A stretch of DNA of 64,000 nucleotides, from assembly GCA_013368315.1 (NCBI GenBank), contig JAACJM010000063.1, positions 62,001-126,000 on the forward strand, given 5' to 3'. Made by a program: the position numbers and the translations under genes. The DNA comes from Tetrapyrgos nigripes (lineage: Eukaryota > Basidiomycota > Agaricomycetes > Agaricales > Campanellaceae). The first letter of the stretch is position 1. Each line of letters begins with the position of its first letter. The notes beneath the pieces are model-generated. The model was not told the DNA's origin. It saw only the letters and a program-made list of their open reading frames with translations, and did no database searches. Below, piece by piece: positions 56,457 to 64,000 of this stretch.

Positions 56457-59400
56457 ATGGGAAACAAGCGGAAACAACCTGCCTTCTTTCGCCCTGGTGC
56501 TGCCAAACAGCACAAATTTGCGCTCTCTGGTGATGGTCGCCGCTTCCACATCTCCACTGAAGATATTACTGCCGAGCGCCTCTACTCTTCAGAGGCCTCT
56601 TCACAGGGGGACGATGACGACTCTCATTCAGATACTGATGGTGAGGGTTTTGATGGTGGAACCGAAGACTTTGGGTACGGGTACGATGATGGTGATGACA
56701 ACTATATTGGATGGGATCAGGATGATTCAGTGCTTTCGGATTCTCGGCTGCAGAACCTTAGTTTGGTGGAGCCACTTGACTCAGGTTACATACAGATTTC
56801 CCAAAAACCGAGGTTATATTTGGTGAGTTGATTTTAACCTGGTTGAAAGAATCTAAATAAAAGGTCTTAGAATAATCCAACCCGAGCGTGGCTTGATCAC
56901 AGACAAGAATATTTGGATGTTTTCCTATGGTTGGAGGGTCGGCGGGGATTGGGTGTCAGATGCACTGGATGCAGGCAGCCAGGAAGATACCGATGTGTAG
57001 AAGAGGAGTGTTTCCGAGCTGGAATGTTCTGTGAGAAATGTGTGGTGCATAGTCACAAGTGGCTGCCACTGCATTGGATCGAGGTAAGTTCCATGTGTAC
57101 CTGATATCCTTACATCAGAAAACTTATTGCCCCAAGAAATGGGATAATGATCAACAGATCTTTGAGCTGAGCTCTCTGAAATCACTGGGCTTGCGTACTC
57201 AGCTCGGCCACAGTCCAGTGGGCAGTCACTCTCATTGCATTAATCCAAAGAGAGCAAATGAAGATGAGTTTACAGTGGTGCACGTTAATGGCATTCACAC
57301 TGTGGCTGTAGACTTTTGTGGATGCCCGAATGCAGAGGATCACCATATTCAGTTATTGCAGTCCATGTGGTACCCTGGAACCCCTAGCAACCCACAATCA
57401 GCAGCAACTTTTGCCTGTCTCCGTCAGTTTCAGAACCTCAACTGCTTGGGGAAGTTGCCAGTGTATGACTATTACAAGTCCTTAGAGATCATGACGCAGA
57501 ATCGGCAGCGGGTAGTGCCAAAGGTATGTGCTTACTGTTTTCTATCCATTTTCGAGAGGAGTTTGACACTCTGAGTCCTCAGGACCGATACCGCATGCTC
57601 CTGAGAATTGTTTTCCAGTGGCAAAATCTGAAAATGCTTAAGCGAGCCGGACGCTGTCATTCGGTCATGGGAATTGAGGGCACTCCTCAGGGGGAATGTG
57701 CTTTAGAGTGTCCAGCATGCCCCCATCCGGGGAAAAATCTCATAGAGAACTGGAGAGAGGCAGGACCAGAGTCTTCGTGAGTCCCGAACCATTGTCCGGT
57801 ATCTCAACATTGGTCCGGCACCCAGCCGGTATTCTAATACAGGTCTATTAATTTTAGGTTTCTATACACGTTATTCCTCGCAATAGATGCCAACTTCCGC
57901 CTCAGAAATAGGATTGTGTCCAATGAGCATCGTAGTCCAATCCTTGGAGACGGCTTTGCCTATATTGTTCCAAGTAGTCCGTACAAAGAGCATATACAAA
58001 AATACGTTGACCAGGAAGATGTGAGTACATATATGTTTTATGGTTCTGGATAAAGGCAGATACTGACTATCATCTCAGATGAGTAGCTGCTCAGGATTTC
58101 AGGCAATGTTTCTAGCAAATCTGTGGAACGTTTGAGGCCTTCGTGTGAGTGGTATGGCTGGCATATGCTGTGCTCGACACCGTGTCTGGTGCCCCTCTGG
58201 ATTAGGTGACTTGCAGAAGGGTGAACGGTGCACATCTACCATGTTTCAATGTGGCATTTTAGTCTAATTCACCTTTCATCAGTTACTGTAATGTTGATTT
58301 CGTATTTGCGTGCACCATTCAGGACGAAGAATACCTATCAATTGTCATTTCCTACGACATTTCTTGCCAATGGAGCCGAACATTTTGGAAGCGCATGGAA
58401 GCAATTAATCCGAATATCAAATTCAAGTTTACGGAGAATGGAGTGCGGTTCCTGGTTCCCAAGTTTCATCTCCGTGCCCATCAACCAGAATGCCACACTG
58501 TGTTCAACTTTGATTATGCCCCCGGCTGTGGGCAGACTCACGGAGAGGTGATTGAGGAGGGCTGGGCACAGTCTAACAAGGCTGCGGTGCAGACCAAAGA
58601 GATGGGCCCGGGAACTCGCGCTCAAACATTGGATGATATATTTGGATTTCACAACTTCCGGAACATTTCCAATCTGGGTAAGTAGGTACTTTGAATTCAG
58701 AACATTGGCCTGACGTTGCGACATAGATGGAGTTCTTGCCAAGCGCCTTGTCATTGCGCTAAAGGAATATGATATTCATTTTCGAGACTTTTCTCAGTTT
58801 GATAAAGGTCTTGAACGGAATGTCGGACGTCCGGAGTTGGAAAAGTGGAAGCGAAAGATCTTGAAATGGGAGGAAAGCCATCAAGCTGAGTGCCCTTATG
58901 AAGAGGACAGCAAAGTGGCTGAGAAGGATTTATTCAAACGGACACAAATTGAAATGGCAGAAGAGGAGAATGAAATGAACAGGTTCAGCCGGAAATATGC
59001 TACTAGTCCTTCAGTCTTTCTGTCGCTGGGTATAGAGATACAGGAGCTACAGTGAGTACCCATATTTATATATCGGCTGGCACTCAAATCCTTCAGACGC
59101 ACTATAGATTTGTTTATTATCACAAACAAGTACCTAACACCTACACAACAACTCGAGCTACAGAAGAAGCGTCTAAATCTTCTGAAGCGCATCACACACT
59201 TCAGGACGTTGCAGCAACTGCTAATGCCAGGACTGTCAGATGTCCTATCACCCCAAGATTTCGAGCGAATCAAGGACCCTGACAGCTCGCATCCCGAAAA
59301 AATCCCATTGTTTCTGCCATCAAGTTGTGGGACCCCTTCGGCTAGAGCACGAGCATGTATAGGCGATCTTCTGGAGTTAGAAGCAAGGCTGAGGATGAGT

Positions 59401-60315
59401 GAGGCAACAGAGGCTTTGGAAGGGGTCAGGGATGGACTATGTGCAAGAACAATGGCTGCCCGCTTCAAGCTGCGCAATATCACCGGGCAAGTGGAGAGTG
59501 GAAGGGCTGGGGGTGTTCTACGGCAAATTGATATCAAAATTCATTCCCGGAAGATCCGCTATCGCTTAGCGCGAACGGCCCTGTTGCGCCTCAACGGACA
59601 TGGACCCTGGGAAAAGGACATCAAAGAGCTTAAGGATGAGGACGTACGAGGGATAAACGAGCGGGCATTAAACAAAGAAGAAGAGGCAGAACGTCAGGCA
59701 CAAATAGAAAGGCTCAAGCGTGATGGGGTTTTTGTCAGCGAAGACTCAGATGACGAATATCTCGTTGAGGAAGGAATTGTTTCTCGGGTCCGTGGTGAGG
59801 CTAAGCGGACTTTATCATGGATTTGGTATGACACTCAGGTGTCAGAAGATGATCCTGAGTTTCGAGAGGGTGAGAGCTTTTCTCATATATATCAGGTTAT
59901 TATGCTTATTAATATCATTAACACAGCAATTCGAGTTGAATGGTGCAAAGCTAGGGCACGGATGCTACGATGGCGTGAGGAAGTGCTATTGTTACGTGAG
60001 GAGCTGGGCAGAATGGCCAAGTACTATTTTTGGAAGGCGACCTGGTGGGATAGAAGACTGGTCAGAATGCCAGGAATGCAAGGTGATGACAGTAAAGAGT
60101 TGACAGAAGGCCTCAATGCCTATGCATTACAGCAGAAGTGTTTTGCACACCGGCGGGCAGAAGAGATCACTACGCGCTGGGACCATCTTCTGAAGCATGC
60201 TAATGGCGTGGTCCAGCAGAGTGGAGCACTTAAGACCATCAATGTGGACTTGGACATTGGAGTGGATGAAGAGGAAGAGGCTGTGAATATGAGGAAGGCC
60301 GAAGAAGAGCTATAG
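56457..60315 (+). pseudogene. KDZ transposase with CxC2 cluster, one internal stop
   Basis: Ten exons join in phase: 56457-56822, 56871-57083, 57119-57523, 57559-57776, 57858-58020, 58079-58227, 58283-58677, 58727-59051, 59097-59869 and 59927-60315, about 1,131 codons. After an acidic N-terminus comes the CxC2 cysteine cluster (CTGCRQPGRYRC ... CEKC), which marks KDZ transposases. The RNase-H-like core follows: first aspartate in LAIDANFRLRNR (about residue 411), second in ISYDISCQW (about 530), glutamate in GEVIEEGW with TKEMGPGTRAQTLDDIFG. The C-terminal WSGxG/EWCKARAR helical region is complete. One TGA at 58133-58135 (codon about 474, after LANLWNV) interrupts the core; family members usually have Arg or Lys nearby, so CGA to TGA is likely. 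Otherwise the gene looks functional, so inactivation seems recent. Confidence 0.88.
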
Positions 60316-60347
60316 TAGTAGGGTCCATATTTACATATCGGCTGAAA

Positions 60348-60689
60348 ACCCATCCTGTATTTAAATACAGGTCAAGTGCACAACTGGTAAACGGTTGTTT
60401 TGAGCGCTAGCCAACGACTTACATAATAAACTGTGGGAACCCAACTACCAGTCCCCTAAGCGAGACCAAAGGGTAAGTAGCCGGGCATTTTGAACCCAGA
60501 CAGGGGCTTGATTGGAACACCCATCCTGTATTTAAATACAGGTCAAGTACACAACTGGTAAACGGTTGTTTTGAGCGCTAGCCAATGACTTATGTAGTAA
60601 ACTGTGGGAACCCAACTACCAGTCCCCTAAGCGAGACCAAAGGGTAAGTAGCCGGGCATTTTGAACCTAGACAGGGGCTTGATTGGACG
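60348..60689. repeat. 171-bp tandem duplication near the KDZ right end
   Basis: Unit 1 (60348-60518) and unit 2 (60519-60689) both run from ACCCATCCTGTATTTAAATA to GGGGCTTGATTGGA and differ at only a handful of positions. Each contains the palindrome CCTGTATTTAAATACAGG, related to words in the terminal repeats. Confidence 0.9.
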
Positions 60690-61340
60690 AATTAAAGCCA
60701 ATTATATATATATATTGAGGGGTAGGTCTGACCGGCTGTGCTGACTGAGGCCATTCCCGATCAATAGCAGTGTAAGCGAATGTTTAACCCCGGTTGAATA
60801 AACCCGATCAATAAGCAGCTAAACGAATGGTAAACTCCGACTGGATATAAGCTGATATAAGGCCATCGCTTGTCCTCTCATCCCCGAATGGAAAACAACT
60901 GCTGGCCGTGGCTTGCCGATGACTCTGCCGTCCTCCCAACATTTCAGCCGCTCAGAATTGATATAAGCCACCCTGTATTGATATATGGCTGCTTGTATAG
61001 CCACCCAGCCATATTCCACCCGTATTGTACTATCAGGGGTTGGTCCATGCCAGGCATATTACAATACAGGGACCCCATAGGGTGTATCCATATCCATATC
61101 CCCTTCCTCTTTCCCTTGCCCTTCCTCTTCCGCAACAGCAACATCTGGACCCAGAGTCGATGTCAAATTGTTGATGTCGGCGTATATGTAGGAGCAGGAA
61201 ACATAGTATTCCGCACAGGCTGAGGCTGAGGCATAAACCTCCCACCACATTCCAACTTTTCCAATTGGTTCCAAGGAAGGATGAAGGTCCCGGTAAAGCC
61301 CCTAGGCCTCTCCTGAGCCTGAGTCAATTATCTTCACTGT
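60690..61340. other. Right terminal region of KDZ element and flank
   Basis: Contains the right inverted repeat (to 61039) and several CCCTGTATT...ATATGGCTG words (60970-60992, 61052-61075). Beyond it lies unremarkable non-coding sequence. Confidence 0.5.
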
Positions 61341-61939
61341 TCACTTCGCATTCGCATTGTTCCCATTCCCAATTCCATCATCAGTAGCGGCAGTGGTAGT
61401 GGTGGCGGTGATGGTGGTGGTAGTAGTGGTAGTAGTGGGGCTTCCGCCAGTAGCAGGATTCCCAAGCGTACCCCACATTATCGATAATAGCAAAATGTCG
61501 GAGGTAGGGTGCGTTGGTGAAGAGGTCGAGGTCAAGGTTGTTACGGTCGTTGTCGTTGTCAAAGTAAAAGTTGTACCCTCCAAAATGGACAAACTTCAAC
61601 TTTAGACACTCTTTTCTCCCCCACCAACCCACCAGCAGGCCCATCTGCAGAGTCCATCCCCCTCTGAACATTTACAACACCAAGCTCCTGACCATGACTG
61701 GGAGAGACTGAGCAAGCGCTGAAAACCCCAACTCTCTTCGAATCCATAACAACCTTGACCCTCTTCCCCGTTAAACAACACTTGCAGATAGAGGAAGGGA
61801 GACGGTTGAAGGGGTCTTTGACGGTTATGTTTATGGGAAGCATTGAATTTGGGAACGTGGGGAACCCAAGCCCGGTGAAGGAGGAGGAAGACGGCGAAGA
61901 CGAGGACGAGGATATACTCCTAGAAAGCAATGGATCCAA
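61341..61939 (-). CDS. Putative hypothetical protein, Ser/Thr-rich ends
   Basis: Starts MDPLLSRSISSSSSSP and continues GLGFPTFPNSMLPINITVKD, then KCCLTGKRVKVVMDSKR. A second frame downstream reads IMWGTLGNPATGGSPTTTTT and ends at about 61341 in a Thr/Asn-rich tail. A short intron or a frame change near 61560-61600 would connect them, but the donor and acceptor are not clear. I do not recognise the family and there is no clear signal peptide. The gene may be partial. Confidence 0.3.
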
Positions 61940-61989
61940 TGCTTGAGGATTCCACCGCCTGACTCTCTGTGACTCGCCAAAGGTACTAA

Positions 61990-62270
61990 CTAGTACAAAT
62001 AATCACATCCCGCCATAACCTGGGCGAGCCCTCTACGATAGTTTTCCATTGTTGACATCTGAGGTGGAGTTGGGGTTGGCCAAGGGAGACTGGACAGTGG
62101 AGGCTGAGACTGGGTGGGACTGGGACGGGATTTGTCGGAGTTCAGGAGGGTGGATGTGGATTGGGGAGTTGCGTTAGCTGGAATGATGGGATTACAGGGA
62201 AAATGGATGAGTTACTGGGAATCTGAGTAGCTGGGTCAACGCGTAGAACACAGATAAAGAGAGATTAAGG
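61990..62270 (-). pseudogene. F-box-like gene fragment, copy 2
   Basis: Homologous to 9082-9384. On the minus strand the frame reads CQQWKTIVEGSPRLWRDVII, with an uninterrupted F-box-type motif that is broken in the 9-kb copy. The start, the F-box itself and the leucine-rich C-terminus are not present, so this is also a fragment. Confidence 0.5.
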
Positions 62271-63158
62271 CACCAACCAAATACAATTAATTACTGATTT
62301 GATCGATTAATTATGATTAAAATTACCATTATAATTACAGATCCCTGTAATCAACCACTAACCAATTACTAAGGGGTAATTAATTAGTTCAATATATGGA
62401 GTACTGAGAGTGTATTCTGGCCCTCATTATCACTGCAAAAGAGTCTTACTTTACCTGTTCAGTATATTTAATCAACATCTCTTACTCAAACTTATTCAGC
62501 TTGAGTTGACTAGGCAGACAAAGCCTGGTACCATGTTCTTTCAGCATAGCCACAAAGTTATTGTAGCAAAACTTGGATGAAACTGGCCTCAGAATAACTG
62601 AGGTATTGTCCAGCCAGGTATGTGGAAACTTTGTAAGGGCTTAAGTGACACTGTTTACAACTGTCTATTCCTAACATTCCTAAGTACTGTTCCAAATAGT
62701 GACAGTATAGTATGCTCCTGTCAGTTCATGCAAGGGAAAGTGACTCAATCCATGCAGAATGCATGATTTCAGATAGAGTTACGAGGCCTTTAGGCTGAGT
62801 TAATTTATGTCATAGCAACCTCCCAGATCTTTTCCACGGGTTCAAACTCCCACCCCTGTTCGTTGGCGCTCATAGGCGCTCATCTGGAATCACAGTTGAG
62901 ACCCATCAAAGACCCATGACGTTGTTCACGGCTTCCTCGAACCAATGCGAGGCCTTTCTGTCGACAACCACAACATCATGCAAACGTCATGCTAGCTGGC
63001 AGCGTGTCGACTCTCTCGTTTTCACTGCCAGCATTGACAATGTCCACCACCCTATTCCTCCACTCCTCAAGCTTGCCTTTGCATCGAGTACAAACCTCGT
63101 AATTCTTGTCTTCAAATCCTCTTTCGTTGTTTTAGCTCTCCTTCTCTCAGCAGCTGCA
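62271..63158. other. AT-rich stretch, no supported gene
   Basis: The 62270-62400 part is strongly AT-rich (repeated TTAATTA/TAATTA). The rest has short frames only. A 63000-63160 plus frame (TASSNQCEAFLSTTTTSC) is not convincing. Confidence 0.35.
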
Positions 63159-63167
63159 GCGTAGTCA

Positions 63168-63926
63168 GGATAAAACTATTTAGGAACCCCTGCACTGGTG
63201 GGAACCCCCCGGGAACCCCTTTGCTTATTTGGGAACCCAGTTCCCATCACATCATGTCACACTAGGTCACATCGAGTCACAATGCGAGGCGCTGGCAAGG
63301 ATACTACGCGTACTGTAGGCGTAGATTGTAGCGAAAAATGTCCATTAATATTAGAAACATGTCTAGATGCACAGAGACACATAGAATAGGGGAGAAACAG
63401 TGTAATGGGTGGTGAAAATTGGTTAAAAGATTATGGAAAAGTACTGATTGTGTCCAAACCACATTAACGCAGGGTTCTGAGGCATAGAAATCAAAACGGG
63501 GAGCAGCAGGCACGAAAAGAAATGTCAGTTTAACAACGGCACGCACCTCAGACCACTCTCTACAAGCCAAACTTCGTACATGGCGCCTCAAAGACTGCAT
63601 ACTCTCACATACTATGCTAAGCTGAGCTCGAAGACTTTGGGAACTTCAATGGAAAGACCAAAATCGCTATGATAATGTGAAGAGCTTACGACTGCGGAGA
63701 ACGCGTGAGTATGTAGTACTAGGTCCTCGCCAACGGCATCCCGTAGTGAAGGCAGCATGCGAGAGGGACGCTGGCAAAGAAATTTGGTGTCGGAGACTGT
63801 AGAACGACGCCAAAGACGACGACCACTATTTGATTGCGACTCGAGCGTGACAAAGGCGTAACAGACGCTAACCTCGTGTTTGTGGCGGGTTCCCGCCAGT
63901 GCAGGGGTTCCTAAATAGTTTCATCC
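63168..63926. mobile_element. Mutator-like (MULE) non-autonomous element, 759 bp
   Basis: Long terminal inverted repeats start GGATAAAACTATTTAGGAAC at the left and GGATGAAACTATTTAGGAAC inverted at the right, continuing about 40 bp through CCCCTGCACTGG. GCGTAGTCA at 63159-63167 and 63927-63935 is a perfect 9-bp target duplication, the length expected for Mutator-like elements. Several GGGAACCC words lie inside the left end. The interior holds a minus-strand frame (63600-63304) without recognisable domains. Confidence 0.88.
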
Positions 63927-64000
63927 GCGTAGTCAATATAAGAGTAAATTTTTGGCTTTATTGAACAGGCCTCGTAGCTTGGCACGCGAAGTGATGGCTT

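Larger units (their letters stand above)
42961..61039. mobile_element. KDZ-type giant transposon, ~18 kb
   Basis: The left sequence at 42962-43000 (CCCCGATAGTACAATACGGG...) is inverted at about 61001-61039 (CCCTGATAGTAC... on the minus strand), with a weaker match extending outward to about 42927 and 61073. Between these ends are a CxC2/KDZ transposase, a plus-strand companion ORF and two minus-strand cargo genes. Scattered CCnnTATTnnnATAnnGG-type words occur near the ends and inside introns. A copia element is nested inside, so the pre-insertion length is about 12.8 kb. I could not define a target duplication, so the outer ends are approximate. Confidence 0.65.

Noticed and set aside
61341..61671. 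Long histidine/threonine-rich frames near the right end
   Set aside because: Low-complexity reading of a CCA/TGG microsatellite in alternate frames.
1..64000. CRISPR arrays, bacterial-style operons, ribosome-binding sites
   Set aside because: No direct repeats with spacers, and intron-rich genes indicate a eukaryote; such features are not expected.

Overview
The window looks like an accessory, transposon-rich stretch of a basidiomycete genome, most likely an agaricomycete. The reasons are short (about 45-70 nt) GT-AG introns, a heme-thiolate peroxygenase gene, and mobile elements of kinds typical of that group: a KDZ transposase with a CxC2 cysteine cluster, a CACTA/Plavaka-type tnp2 transposase with a C-terminal block, and a Ty1/copia element. 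Many of the protein-like frames are broken, and host genes are scattered between nested elements.

Left part (0-16 kb): a small four-exon gene of unknown function (537-1366), a mariner-type MITE, and two paralogous minus-strand genes for long-helical proteins (2368-3618 and 5944-6983). Between the paralogs lie a 0.7-kb foldback element, a long-TIR MITE and a DUF6532-like remnant. The 9-10 kb stretch holds fragments related to sequence at 32.6 kb (ATG15-like locus) and 62 kb (F-box-like). At 11.4-12.6 kb is an apparently intact short peroxygenase gene. Its 3' end is duplicated next to it, where an hAT-like element has inserted, and a longer broken copy lies at 25.4 kb.

Middle (16-43 kb): a complete CACTA-type element (about 16.01-22.42 kb) with terminal repeats starting CACTG/CTCTG, subterminal CAACCTA repeats, a disabled tnp2 transposase and two minus-strand accessory genes. 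It is followed by an hAT-type element nested in an older inverted-repeat element, a SnoaL/NTF2-like gene, an array of miniature hairpins (27.37-27.85 kb), a BTB-domain gene, and a decayed ATG15-type lipase gene whose intron holds a solo LTR with a perfect 5-bp target duplication. Next come an hAT transposase remnant, a multi-pass membrane protein gene, a Ser-rich membrane protein and a small coiled-coil ORF.

Right part (43-64 kb): inverted repeats near 42.96 kb and 61.04 kb bracket an approximately 18-kb KDZ element. It carries the KDZ transposase (one internal stop), a neighbouring plus-strand ORF, and two minus-strand cargo genes. The larger cargo gene is split by a 5.3-kb copia retrotransposon with apparently identical 378-bp LTRs; removing the element and one copy of a 4-bp duplication restores the frame across the junction. 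To its left an hAT MITE with a perfect 8-bp duplication splits another ORF. At the right edge lies a MITE with a perfect 9-bp duplication. Premature stops in copia pol, the KDZ transposase and the cargo gene are all explainable as C-to-T changes (CGA to TGA twice, CAG to TAG once), which hints at methylation- or RIP-like decay. Gene models were spliced by hand and are approximate at unresolved ends.
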